NCBI GenBank assembly: GCA_031308135.1
Contig: JAHLJT010009419.1
Span: 31,338,869 to 31,402,868 of the forward strand
Direction of reading: 5' to 3'
Source of the DNA: Acheta domesticus
Taxonomy: Eukaryota; Arthropoda; Insecta; Orthoptera; Gryllidae
Length of the DNA: 64,000 nt
Below, piece after piece: positions 53,460 through 64,000 of this stretch. How positions within the stretch are numbered: position 1 is the first letter of the stretch; each line of letters opens with the position of its first letter. A program made the translations under genes and the position numbers. The notes under the pieces were generated by a model that was not told where the DNA came from, searched no databases, and saw only the letters and a program-made list of their open reading frames with translations.

Positions 53460-54980
53460 CTAAGGTAGTTATCATTTATTATTTGCCCGGAAGGGATGCC
53501 TAGAAACTGTTTTCCGTTTAGAGAAAGTCATGGAGCCAGCGCGCACTAATTTCTACTGATTACTCAGTCAGTGCAGTACTATCCGTCACGCCGCTTTTGA
53601 GGTCAGATATGAAATGTTATGAGAACGAAAATTATGAAAATTGAATTAAATTGACGTGGTGCAGTCATAAAGAAAATAGAAATTATTTTGTCAAGCAAAG
53701 ACACATCGGATAGTGAGTGTGTACTAAGTATTACATGAAAAGTTGTAAATAAATGTGACTAGTGTGAAATTACAACAATAATCTGCTGTTTGTCAGTTTC
53801 TGTTCGTTATAAATTAATTAACTAAAAGTATTCGTATTATAATTCGTTTTTTTTTTCTTTTCAGTTTCACAAATATTTTTGAGACCTTTCTTTCTCAAGG
53901 TTATGCCTGTAATTTTGCTGCATGCGCCAGGACACGAATTGTCTCAGTTCTCGAATCCATTTCATTCCTTGCTTCCTTTAGCCAGAGTGAAACAGTACTG
54001 ATGCAAAGTAATGACGACATAGAAGGGGTTTGAGTGCAACGGGTTTGAGTGCATAGGGTGGGATTGAATGCAAACGAATGGAAAATGCTATAAGATTACT
54101 TCTTGAAAAGACTGCCAATCGCAGAGAATTTAAACATTTTACAAGAACGTGGAGATAAAAGGTTGGGGTGTTTAAGTCCTGCGTAAAATAAGGGTATTTT
54201 TATCCTGCGGTTGTGTTGTGGTTGGTGTCTCATATTACAATCATATGAATCATTGTCGCATCCATGATAATTGGTATACTTCATCGTCACCAGTAGAAGG
54301 CAATGGCAAACCACTGCAATGAACTCTCCAGGAACGGAGAAAACAAAAGGTAAGCCTTCTCTCTTCTTGCACTTGCGATACAAGTAAGACATACTTAATC
54401 ATCTTTAAAAATAACGTCTCTTTTTTGTTAACATTGTTTTTAATAATAAACTATATACAATTTAAATATACACGCCCAAATACATACAGTTGCCTAATTT
54501 TGTTATCTATTAAAAAGGCAGATCTCAATAACGTAGTTTCTTTTCTCAGTACCTTAGTTTCGACATTTTTCGCTACTCGCAACACTTTTACAAAATTCTT
54601 CAAAGGAGCCCTCAGATAATTCACATTGGCTCACGGCCATAGTCAATAAATTTCACCGTAAATGTAAATACTTTAACGTCATTCCAAAAAAATCTGTTTC
54701 TGTTGCTTTCGATCTTGAATCCCCGATTCGAGACTTCAGTTTTTGTTTTGTTTTCTATTACGAGTTCAGTTATCCGAGTCTGTGCCCCTGTATGAATCAA
54801 ATAACACAGATGTAGTAATATGCACTGAACTAATGCAATGCGTTTTTTGGAAATTGACCCCGTATCCTTCAAATTCGAAATCGCGGACACCATCCAAAGA
54901 AATTCAATACTTTCAAGTCCTATTGAACAGTAAAATATAAAAATCACTTTGTATGTTTTTTGTGAAAAGAACGCGTGATA
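53460..54980. other. A+T-rich DNA with one repeat-like patch
   Basis: At about 54,290-54,345 GTAGAAGGCAATGGCAAACC and following CTCTCCAGGAACGGAG resemble the conserved motif seen in some retroposon bodies, and an AAG|GTAAGC donor match lies at 54,350. I cannot support more. The rest has only chance frames. Confidence 0.35.
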
Positions 54981-55009
54981 GAGTAATTTTATTTATTCAT
55001 GACTGGTTT

Positions 55010-55640
55010 AGCAACGGGTGCCATTCACTGGCAAGGATCTCTCGCAAGGAATGGATTCCACCCGCGGCGCCTCCGAGCGTTTGGCAGGGCCGCCGGCGAG
55101 GCCGTAGGCGCAGAGCGAACGTGACGGGCGAAGGCTCGACGGGTCTTTTCTCCGTTTCCTCCGTCGATCCCCTCCTTCCTCCCCTTTCTTTCTCTCCTTC
55201 CCTCCCCCTCCCCCGCGCTGCGATCTCCCCACAGAAGCCCCCGCGTCGAGGAGCGGGAGGATTATTGGGCAGCAACACTTCGAGATTGGACAAGGGATGA
55301 GGCCCGGATCGGCGAGATCGCCCGCCCGCCGAAGGGAAGTCGAAGGAAGTCTGACACGGAATACAGAGCCCCCGGTCGTGATCCGCGCCGCGCCCCCTAC
55401 ATTACAATACATTTTTCAGTGCGTGCGCCAGCCAGCCAGCGAGCGAGAGCCGCTCGTGACGCCGATCACGCGCGCGCGCTCTCAGAGACCTCTGGCGGCG
55501 GCGCTGGGAAGCTCGCCGCCTGCATCGCCACCGCCGCCGTGCGCGCCGTCCCGCGGCCCGCCCGTGTGGGATTTCCTCGGTGATAAACGCGGCAGTGAGC
55601 CACGACGGGAGCGAAAGAGAGGTCGGAGGTTGTGATGAGC
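55010..55640. promoter_or_regulatory. large CpG island
   Basis: CpG-dense over about 600 bp. It contains GCCAGCCAGCCAGCGAGCGA (55,428-55,447), CACGCGCGCGCGC (55,467-55,479) and a pyrimidine tract at 55,150-55,225. Overlapping frames exist on both strands; none is splice-bounded in a convincing way. Likely a promoter or regulatory island of unknown direction. Confidence 0.5.
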
Positions 55641-55800
55641 GGAAGGGATGCCAGCGAAAGGGGTAGAGTGGGTAGGCTGACAGCGACGGTCGGAGTGCGA
55701 AGGGAAAATCGGGGTGGGGAACGGTAGGAGAGCGGACGGAATCGGGGGTTGTGGGGATAGCGGGGTTTGCGGGGCTGTAGGGGCACAAAATATACGGGCA
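55640..55800. other. G-rich flank of the island
   Basis: GGGG, CGGAGTGCG and GGGGTTG motifs, grading out at 55,800. No fixed repeat. Confidence 0.45.
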
Positions 55801-56585
55801 CTTGTCAAACGTAAATGATGTCGTTGCCGATAGTAACCTGCAAATATAGCATTTTAAAGAAGTAAGTAATCATCTACGGAGCGTGGATTTGACATTTTGA
55901 AAGGATCGCTATCACGAACGTTGCACGCATTTATTTTGTCAAAACCTTTGCTGCAAATTTCTCTCAAAAATATTATAGAAAAAGTACCGTCCATGTGCGG
56001 TATTTTCCTGGAATAAAATTTTATAGAATATTCTTTCTAATTGCTTTCACTAACCTCTAAAAACACTGCACTTTCAACTTACTGTCATACATACATTTCA
56101 AAAACTTTTTCTCTACTGCAACATTAATAATCTGTCATAAAACACTTTCTCCCGAAATACCCAAGAACAGGAAACATGAAAATTGAATTGTTTGAAACAC
56201 AGTCCAGTTATGGATATTAAGAATTCGATCTGAATATAAACGTCTTTTTTAATCTATTTTCCCAACCGTTATATTATATTGGAGATATATCAACACAACT
56301 TACAGTAAGTAATGACTAAATTCGAAATCAATGTGGTTAATTTTATCTGCAAATTTCGATTTTACAAGATTACAACGTGTAGATTAAAAGTAAACAAACT
56401 TGTGTTTTTCTTCCTAAGCCTTGTAAAAACTATTCTTGAGCAACAAAACGTATTTGAAATGACAAAAATGTGATTCTCTATTTTTTATATTATGACGTAT
56501 GTCTGAAACAGAAACAACAGTTTCTACGTCCGAATGTCAAAAGTTAGTGAACTATGGCATTGCTTAACCCGGCCTGAAAGAAAAC
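55800..56585. other. A+T-rich unique DNA
   Basis: Nothing supported. Confidence 0.55.
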
Positions 56586-56589
56586 CTTC

Positions 56590-57050
56590 TGTTTTTCTCC
56601 CGTCAAGTTGACCTTCTGGTCACGCGTGCAGCGCCGCCCTCCACTTCTGCATCCAGCTTCATTAAACCCCGCGTCCCAACGACTTCCAAAAGAGCGGCGC
56701 GGCTGGAAAGCGAGGGAACTATTGTTTTATAACTCTGGCCAGAAGACAAACTCGGGGAACCCCTCGAAAATGGAAGTCCACACAGCTGGTGTTGCAGCTT
56801 AATAAGAATTGTGGGACCTCGGCGGCGGTCGGAAGGGAGGGAAAGTTTCCCTTTGCTAACAAGATTCCTCCGGAACCGAACAAAGTTTTGTGCCAACACA
56901 ATTCGAGACGTCTTGTGTCTTCCGCGCAAGTCGGCCAAACTGCCGGCTGGCTGCGCTGTCACTCCCGGGCCCGAAGGGGGAAGATGGGGACGCGGGGAGG
57001 CAGGCGGAAGAAAAAGGCAAGACGGCCCGGCCCGCGCAGCTGCTCCTTTC
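56590..57050. promoter_or_regulatory. CpG-containing balanced-composition island
   Basis: Non-repetitive, G+C-balanced to rich, with TTAATAAGAATTG at 56,808 flanked by CpG-dense DNA. Frames on both strands run into the following minisatellite. No exon called. Confidence 0.4.
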
Positions 57051-57053
57051 CCC

Positions 57054-57135
57054 GCCCCGCACCCCGCCCCGCACCCCGCCCCGCACCCCGCCCCGCACCC
57101 CGCCCCGCACCCCGCCCCGCACCCCGCCCCGCTCC
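57054..57135. repeat. 12-bp minisatellite (CCCCGCACCCCG)n
   Basis: Six to seven copies of a 12-bp unit (CCCCGCACCCCG in one register) in perfect order. On + this reads a Pro-Ala-Pro-Arg repeat. Confidence 0.95.
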
Positions 57136-57179
57136 CTGTTTCTGGCCCCTCTCTTCGCCCCTCTCCTTGAGCTGTCACG

Positions 57180-57430
57180 CTCCCCGTCCCGCTCCCCACC
57201 CCGCTCCCCACCCCGCTCCCCACCCCGCTCCCCACCCCGCTCCCCACCACGCTCCCCACCACGCTCCCCACCCCGCTCCCCACCCCGCTCCCCAACCCGC
57301 TCCCCACCCCGCTCCCCACCCCGCTCCCCACCCCGCTCCTCACCCAGCTCCCCACCCCGCTCCCCACCTCGCCGCCCACCTTGCTCCCCACCCCGCTCCC
57401 CACCTCGCCGCCCACCTTGCTCCCCACCCC
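57180..57430. repeat. 12-bp minisatellite (CCCCGCTCCCCA)n
   Basis: About twenty copies of CCCCGCTCCCCA with scattered variants (CCACGCTCCCCA, CCTCGCCGCCCA). A higher-order duplication of about 36-38 bp is visible at 57,355-57,425 (CACCTCGCCGCCCACCTTGC occurs twice). On + the repeat reads Pro-His-Pro-Ala, on - Gly-Glu-Arg-Gly. It shares length and core with the array 50 bp to its left but has a different unit. Confidence 0.95.
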
Positions 57431-57439
57431 GCTCGTATC

Positions 57440-58800
57440 CATCCCCGCTCCCCATTCTTCGCCTATCACTGCCACCGGCTGTTGCTAGTGACCAGTCTGA
57501 TGGGGGCCACCCCAAATGCGTCGCCAAATTGTTCCATGCGGTTCGTAACGCACGAGGTGGCGTGGGTGATGGAATATCTCCTAAAGCAGAAGAGGAAATA
57601 GAAGGAAAACTTCGTTATCGTAAACTTAGACCATCGAATCGTAGAATGTTCACACAATTTTCTTACGTTCGGGCACTAAATATCAATTTAAACTAAAAAC
57701 GCATTGAATCGAGTTGGGCTATTACTCTTATCAGAGAGAAAAGAATTAGAAATACGAAATACTAAGACTTAAAAAATGATGAGAGAAACAATCAAAATAC
57801 GATTTTCCAGGTCCTGTATTGTCGCGTACAACACGCGAAAGAACATTATCTTTCATAATTCCAAATGACAGAAATGAAAAAGCGCATACAAAAATAATAA
57901 TTAAATTTAAGAGCGTCATACGAAAAGATTTTCTCAATACTCCGAATAAAGGTCAGGAATATTTCAATGTCTAGATATTCATAAATGATCCAGATATTCA
58001 CTAAGAACAATTAAAATATTGTAAATATCATCACTATTTCAAATCCTACGATTTATCAGTGAATATTTACTTGTACGTGCAAATATTTTCAAGAAGAACG
58101 CCATTATTAGATTTGTACTCAGCACTATTTGAAGTCCGTAACCAAATTCTTCCATATCCCAAAGAAAATGTCCCTGGTCATAATACCAACTAATTGGTCA
58201 GGGGAGTAGATATACAAATCAAAAAGTTTTTAGAAGAAATTCTCGAACAAACAGTGCTTGGCTTTAAGACGAGAGTCTAACTGAAATATATTTTTAGAAT
58301 TTTTAAGGGAAAATTTTAGAAATAAGTCGGATAATATTTACGGATGCGATTTTTCATTTAATGTGTAAAGATAAATTTTCAGAGAAACCAAAGAAAACTA
58401 GTCGTCAATAAATTAGGCAATTTTCATAAAATTATTAAAATAACTCACAATGTCCTTGCAAAAATTATTTCTTTTTAATCTGAGATTTTAACACAAACAA
58501 AATATCGAATGTATAGTAAAGTAATAAAAAAATAAAATTACTGAATGCTCAAAATAAAAATGAAAAAAGACTCATATCAGTAATTTTTAAACATGAAAAT
58601 AGTTGTATGGTAAGTAGTAGATTGTAAAGATCTAAATCTAAAAAGTACTTGGCCTAAACGTACGGTATTTCATAATATTATTATTTGTCTTAGTAAAATA
58701 TTCTTTAATTACAATAAAATGTTTATAACGCCAGAAGGAGGATGAAATGCTTTATTCTCACGATGGAGAATTACCCCTACATCCGAGCACAGAATTAAGA
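57440..58800. other. A+T-rich unique DNA
   Basis: After a short balanced patch (57,440-57,600) the sequence is A+T-rich; nothing supported. Confidence 0.5.
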
Positions 58801-58854
58801 TTGTTTTTCTCATTCCGGCGCGTTGCGACATTCAAAGAGCGCGCCCGACCTCTC

Positions 58855-59110
58855 ACAACGCACACCATACTCGCACATCGCACACCACTCATCGCACATC
58901 GCATTTAGCACATCTCTCATCGCACACCGCACACCACACATCGCACATCGCACACCGCACATCGCACATAGCACACCGCACATCGCATATCGAACACCGC
59001 ACATCGCGTATCCAACACCGTACATCGCACACCGCACATCGCACGTCGCACATCGCACACCGCACATCGCGCACCGCACATCGCACAGTACCGCACCGCA
59101 CCGTATCGCA
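58855..59110. repeat. 7-bp minisatellite (CGCACAY)n
   Basis: Heptamers CGCACAT and CGCACAC alternate over about 250 bp with variants (AGCACA, CGCATA, CGAACA). As 7 is not a multiple of 3, each minus frame reads a cysteine-rich 7-residue repeat (CDVRCAM type), and the apparent Cys-rich open frames are by-products. Confidence 0.95.
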
Positions 59111-59383
59111 TCCCATCGCTCCGGTCGTCTCGTCTCCGCGTCCGAGAGCGCAAGTTGGTTTTGCTGGAGGCTATCGACGAACTGTCATTCCCAGAGCAAG
59201 CGCGCGCGCGCCGGACCGCAGCGTGATGCTACCGCTTATCGCGCGCGACCCCGCGGCGGCAGCGGCGGCGGCGACACCGGCGGCGACGCCGTGGCGCGCG
59301 CGGAAAAGAGACGAGAAAGAAAGCGGTGCCCGGGAAAGGGAAAATGTACAGTGGAAGAGAATTGTGTTCCTTTGCGCTTCCGC
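59110..59383 (+). promoter_or_regulatory. CpG island, promoter candidate
   Basis: CpG-dense (GCGCGCGCGCCGG at 59,202-59,214; GGCGGCAGCGGCGGCGGCG at about 59,254). It adjoins the heptamer array on its left and a coding-like first exon with splice donor on its right. Confidence 0.5.
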
Positions 59384-59435
59384 ATGCCTTCCAAGACGGG
59401 GGATGTAGAAAGTAAGCAGACTGATGTTCATGATG
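59384..59435 (+). CDS. candidate coding first exon
   Basis: ATG at 59,384 encodes MPSKTGDVESKQTDVHD and meets a GATG|GTAAGT donor (GT at 59,436) in phase 1, at the downstream edge of a CpG island. The frame is open upstream too (…KGKCTVEENCVPLRFR), so the initiating ATG could be further left or the exon could be internal. Codon use is mixed and the peptide is not low-complexity. An alternative donor (GAAA|GTAAGC) lies at about 59,411. I do not recognise the product, and no second exon is identified. Confidence 0.3.
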
Positions 59436-59439
59436 GTAA

Positions 59440-60760
59440 GTTGACACGTAAATAATCGCATTCTGTTTTGTAACGTTTGAAATACCTTTGATGTTTTGTT
59501 AAAGACGCCGCATGGAAAAGAGACGCGAAGAAGCAAGGGAAGAAGAAGAAAAAGAAAACGCAAAAGAAAGGAGCGGCGGGAAAACGGAAAAGTACTTAGG
59601 GAAAGAAATGTAGATGTGCCTGTGACAGTTTCATTAGACCTTTGATAATACAGGGAGCGGGGAAAAATGAAAATTGGTATTACTGACAAATCGACTTTTC
59701 AGTAGTCGAGTTCCGTTTTGTAAGGGTTCGCAATGTGTGTGGTGTACTTATATTTCACGTTACAAAGATCATCAAGGTTTGCAAACCTCATATATCAAAT
59801 ATTCCGTGAAAATAACCTTACAGATAATTGAACACGTAAAATTTACTGAAATATGTCAACTCGACTTCAACAAAAATTGAATTTACAATATAAATTTAGG
59901 AAATAAAGTACATATCAAGAGAGAAATAAAAAATTTAATAAACTATTCAATGTTTGTAATTCATTGACAAAGTAATACGATTACTAAATATAGATGATTA
60001 TTTTACTACAATCAAATATAACTCTATTTAGAAAAAAATTGCCGGAAAATAACCTAGAATCGTTGGTAACAGTACGATAATTCTCATTGAGCATTTTAAT
60101 TTAAATGAACATTTTAGTATATCACAAATATGTCACCTTACTTACAATACGAAAAAAGTAAGAATAATAATTTTTTAGAAAGAAATTACCAGTTTTTGAA
60201 CCTTGCACGTAGAGAACAGTGTAAAATCAAACAATCAGACAATACAAATAAGTTTCTTCTTCTCAAACCTTTTTTAATCTACAGAGTCTTTCTAAAAAGG
60301 CGTAGATGAGTAGAAAGAATATATTTTCTTAGGCGTAAGTAAATATGGTGAGGAATTTGACAACGATACAAAGCGAGAAAAGAATTTCGAGTTTTGTCGA
60401 AAGTCAAGGTAATAGCGTACACTTCTTACCGGCAACATAAACTCAAGCATGCGTGTAACAAATTGTCTGCACTTGTAACTACATCTTAACATTCATTGAA
60501 TCACTATGAACATCAAAATCCGTTAAATTGATTTAGGGGAAGGTGGAACGCATACAAAAGCTCTTCGTTGGGGGTGATTTATCTAAACATCAAACGCCGT
60601 GCCAACTTTCAATACAAATTTGTTTCCGTCAATTCCAAGAATTCGAATATTCCTTTTTGTTAACCTCTTATTAATGGGAAACCCCTTGCGTTCCGATTGG
60701 TTTTAGGATATAGATTCAACATGCGCCGTATCCTGGTTTTTGTCTCTGATAACAGAAAAG
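59440..60760. other. A+T-rich DNA, possible intron
   Basis: A purine-rich patch (AAGAAGAAG, GAAAACGG) at 59,515-59,600, otherwise A+T-rich. No supported gene. Confidence 0.45.
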
Positions 60761-60764
60761 AGTT

Positions 60765-61080
60765 GCATATTCCTGGCATATTCTTTCTTCAGATCAATTA
60801 TTCGGCTTTGATGTCCCCCAAATACTATTAGATTATAATGTCTTAAGTTGTGAATAACCTACGTAAATTTGCTGGCTTTGGAACGACACATTTGCGCGCT
60901 AGAGCTCCTCCTGCTGATGCTTGCACATATCTGGCATGTTCATTCTTCCCATCAAACATTTTAGTTTGATGGCCCCAAAATACTATTAGATTGTAAATTT
61001 TTAAGTTGTGCAAAACATACGTAAATCTGCTGGTTTTGGAACGACACATTAGCAGGCTTGAGCTGCTCCTGTTGTTGCGG
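60765..61080. repeat. 158-bp tandem duplication
   Basis: Two copies in direct order, offset 158 bp: CTGGCAT.TTC.TTCTTC at 60,773 and 60,931, TACTATTAGATT at 60,823 and 60,981, then ACGTAAAT.TGCTGG.TTTGGAACGACACAT and GAGCTSCTCCTG in each. Identity is about 85% by eye. The second copy runs directly into the CpG island at 61.08 kb. Confidence 0.9.
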
Positions 61081-61186
61081 GAGTGGCACAGCGTGCCGGG
61101 AGCTCAGGCGTAGGCTGCGGAGCGCGCGTCAACACACAGGCAGCGGCGGACGCGAGAGGTAGGTAGCTGCGTCGGCTGCAGCGGCA

Positions 61187-61238
<52 letters not shown>

Positions 61239-61545
61239 GTCTCCGCACAGGCGGCACCGGACAGCGCAACGGTGACAGCGCCGGCGGCGACAGCGGCGGT
61301 GGGGGCGGCGGCGTGGGCGGCGGCGGGCGTGACGCGCGTCACCAGGACAACGGCGGCGCGGGCGCGGACGCGTCCACTTGCACAATGGGCTCGCGACGGC
61401 TGCCAGGCGCGCGCTTCCCGCGCTGCGCACCCCCGTCGCCGCGTCCGACCGCCCCTCGACGCCCCGGCGGCGCGCGGCGGGGCGCGCTCGGGCAGGCGAC
61501 TGAGGAACGCAATGCGGTTAAAACTGCCTACACGTCGTAAGCTGC
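61080..61545. promoter_or_regulatory. CpG island with a long (CGG)n
   Basis: CpG-dense over about 450 bp. It contains the (CGG)n listed separately and a second GGC-rich stretch at about 61,280-61,330. Frames are Ala/Arg/Gly-rich and compositional. A plus frame from ATG at 61,385 (MGSRRLPGARFPR) lies downstream of the CGG run, with a weak GTC|GTAAGC donor at 61,539. Confidence 0.5.
61188..61237 (+). repeat. (CGG)n trinucleotide repeat
   Basis: About 16 uninterrupted CGG triplets inside a CpG island. The minus strand reads CCG and would encode poly-Arg, poly-Pro or poly-Ala by frame. Confidence 0.95.
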
Positions 61546-61549
61546 GTAA

Positions 61550-62985
61550 TTATGAAATGTTTGCATCCTTTGACAGCTTTCCAGTTGAACCCTTCAATGG
61601 TGAATGGTAGAGAGCTGAACTAATGTTGCCCTCATGATGATAACCATTTTGCAGCTGTAGCCCCCTTAGTTTTCCTTTGTAGTTTTTATAATATCGGCAA
61701 AATTCCATACAAAATTCTTCATTTTTAAGTAATAAACAGCATCAACAATTCTTTTTAAAAAGACCGCAATTATGGTCGAAATGTAAAAGAGTCATTTTTC
61801 TTCCAAAAATGTTATGTCTGTTAAAAAATAGGTTGAATTACTTTGAGAACAATTTTCCTGGTTCTCTTTTAAGAATGAAATAACGTACGAACTATAAATC
61901 GATTATGACTAAATGGAAAGTGTTTAACATTAAGAGATGATCAGTAACATCTAACAGAGTCAAAATTGTCAGTAAATAGATATAATAAAAATGAAGAATA
62001 TTTAAATATTTCATTTCATACTCCGAAACAATGAAATATCTAAAGATCTTCACTTTAAATGACCCTGAACAAAAACACTTGGCATTTAGAAGCTGTACAA
62101 ACTCGGTTGTGATATTTAAAGTAAAATAGTCTATTAGTCCTTTAGTTATAATAAAATAAATAAAATCTTACATTTTGTAAAACTTTTACTTAATAAATAT
62201 CACATTCGAAAAATAACGTTAGCAAAACAAATGTAAATTTCATTTTTGTTTTCCTCAGCGGTACGTATCAACAGCTGCAATGCTCATCGTCGCTGCTACA
62301 GATATTTGTGGAGTTAATTGTTCTAAAATAAATTCTTTTTTCTCAAAACTACTCAATTCATCTCAAATAGCGAGAAAAAAATAACTATGAGACCACACAC
62401 TCAAGAAAAGCATTTCCAAGAATGAGCTCTCCTAGCTCTTTGAAAGAACTCTTCTAGCAACCGAAAACATCTATGGACGCTACATTTCCCGCTTGCAGAA
62501 AATCGACTGACTGAAAGTAACCAATGGAATGAGGTTTACATACAAACATGCATCCAGTTAAACATTACGTTATTTAACATACGCTCACGAATCAAGGAAA
62601 ATCCTATAGTGTGTTTAATGCAACCCACTCAATTAATTTACTAGATTGGTTGACTTTAGATATAGCGAATTTGGGTAATCTGCATGATTTAGAGGCACAA
62701 TTCAAATATTTGAGGAGTCATGCTATGCACAAAATGTTCTGTACTCGTGGCAACATTATTACGATATTTAATACTGGAGTGAATTAGGATATTATTTTTA
62801 TTTTAGTAATTAAGGAATGTATACGTAATGTAACGTTTGCGGATATAAACGCATTTGGGCATATGATCGGGTGGGTACAGGCGAACTCGAGAGTTCGTGG
62901 CCGTCAGCAAAAATGTATCGCAATCAGCTTTTTAGACAGGAAAAGGGAGTAATTCTATATATTGTGAAAATTGAAATAATTTTAT
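61550..62985. other. A+T-rich unique DNA
   Basis: Nothing supported. Confidence 0.55.
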
Positions 62986-62989
62986 TTAT

Positions 62990-63130
62990 ATTCCCCCTCT
63001 GCTTCTTCACGTTGCCCCGCTCCACCTCACCTGCTCCCTCAGTTATTTCCCACCCTACCACTCCCCGTTCTGTCACGCCCCGTCCCTTGCAATCCTCACC
63101 ACACAGCCCGTGCCGCTGTTCTACAATACA
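62990..63130. other. small C-rich patch
   Basis: About 140 bp of C/T-rich + strand (CCCCCTCTGCTTC, CCCCGCTCC, CACGCCCCGTCCC) isolated in A+T-rich DNA. It resembles the larger C-rich tracts in miniature, possibly an early or decayed stage. Confidence 0.5.
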
Positions 63131-63134
63131 GGTA

Positions 63135-64000
63135 TACAGATATGCTTTGCGAATTTCATTAAACCAAATTTTGGAGAAAAACATAATGATAGAATTTGGA
63201 GATAAAAGTATTCTCTTCAAATATTTCAAGTAAATAAGTATTTATGTAAAAGATACATTAATGTAAAAGAAAATTGGATTATTGCTTGAAAAACTTTGCA
63301 AGACGCTCAGAGATACATTATTTATACATCATAAGGTTATTATGAGTTTTCAAAATACTGCTACAGTTCTCTTACATTTGTAATAATGCATCTGGTTGCC
63401 ATGTAGTATAAGGTAATCCTTGTGGAGTAATAATCTGAGAGCATTAAAATACCTCTTCATTTATAAAGACTTCATTTATAAATATATTAATGAAGACCAC
63501 TTTAATAGACATATAGTTCGTATTTGCAATCATTAAACAAATATTCATTTTTAAAATCAAAGTAATAAAAGAATTTTCAAAATATGTGTAAACTGTAAAA
63601 ATATTTTTTCCTATATTATGGAAAATTTTCGCAACTTGTAAGTGGAAAAGATCACAGCTGAAGAAATAAATAATAAATTATTAGATGAAATGACACAACT
63701 CATAAATGCTTCTCACCGTGTTATAATATTTATGGAAAGTAATCGCAATATTATTTTTACTAGAGCTCTTAGAAATAAATTATATTTAAAATACAGGTTA
63801 CATATGAATATTCTTTTTTTCACTGGGACACCATTCAGCTACACGCAATTTCAAATGTTCCATTGGAGAGCTATGTAAACAAGTGTAACCACGGGATTAC
63901 CCTATTTAATCAAATCAATTCAGTAAATATCATAAATGTTCGATAATTGTTCTGCTTTCCAATGTATAGCAGACTTTAGCGTTCTTCGCTAATCATGCTT
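63135..64000. other. A+T-rich unique DNA
   Basis: A 78-codon + frame (63,642-63,878) without recognisable motif. Nothing supported up to the window end. Confidence 0.5.

Noticed and set aside
54290..54345. Retroposon fragment with GAAGGCAATGGCAAACC
   Set aside because: The motif is suggestive, but neither ends, tail nor a second copy in the window could be shown.
58810..59153. Cysteine-rich small secreted proteins on the minus strand
   Set aside because: The Cys periodicity (every 7 residues in each frame) follows from the CGCACAY heptamer; there is no signal peptide or stable frame.

Overview
This window reads as a stretch of animal nuclear genome, most likely an arthropod and plausibly an insect with a large genome. 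It has an A+T-rich, gene-poor background, CpG-rich islands with sharp edges, tRNA-derived SINEs, degenerate dispersed repeats, long simple-sequence arrays, and no compact operon-style coding. I see no ribosomal RNA gene, no intact tRNA gene, no CRISPR array, no prokaryotic or viral gene, and no intact transposase or reverse transcriptase. The species cannot be named from the sequence.

Layout. About two thirds of the window is A+T-rich single-copy DNA. Set into it are roughly fifteen G+C-rich islands: about 1.6-2.0, 3.2-3.4, 5.3-6.5, 10.2-10.7, 17.0-17.65, 20.9-22.9, 24.4-24.8, 27.5-28.3, 29.7-31.3, 32.4-33.0, 36.2-36.45, 41.2-43.4, 45.0-46.8, 47.6-49.55, 50.0-50.4, 51.2-51.4, 53.1-53.45, 55.0-55.8, 56.6-57.5, 58.85-59.4 and 61.1-61.5 kb. 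Most pair a CpG-island core with a low-complexity tract of strongly biased strand composition (C-rich or G-rich on the + strand) that often resolves into a minisatellite of period 7, 10, 12, 13, about 60, about 130 or about 156 bp. The extreme case is a 93-copy perfect decamer at 47,921-48,850. All the very long open frames in the window are by-products of these arrays.

Mobile DNA. A tRNA-derived SINE (1,324-1,546) has inserted into a local tandem repeat. A second, longer SINE family occurs three times (12.0-12.7, 36.5-37.0, 51.56-52.1 kb), one copy with a perfect 11-12 bp target-site duplication. A long inverted-repeat hairpin (26.34-26.57 kb) looks like a foldback or MITE. A non-coding dispersed repeat is present in four degenerate copies (8.7-9.7, 14.0-14.9, 23.6-23.9, 34.4-35.8 kb). 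Two short segments resemble LINE 3' tails (43.55 and 50.44 kb).

Genes. No gene can be called with certainty. The best coding candidate is a minus-strand terminal exon at 36,227-36,445 encoding two hydrophobic segments and followed by polyadenylation signals. It can be joined in phase to two small upstream candidate exons at 38.6 and 44.1 kb. CpG islands at 22.8, 43.3 and 59.4 kb (+ strand) and 29.7 kb (- strand) each end in a good splice donor and are candidate promoters with first exons, so the window may hold pieces of several genes or the regulatory neighbourhood of a developmental locus. Most calls rest on reading splice and promoter motifs by eye and need transcript evidence.
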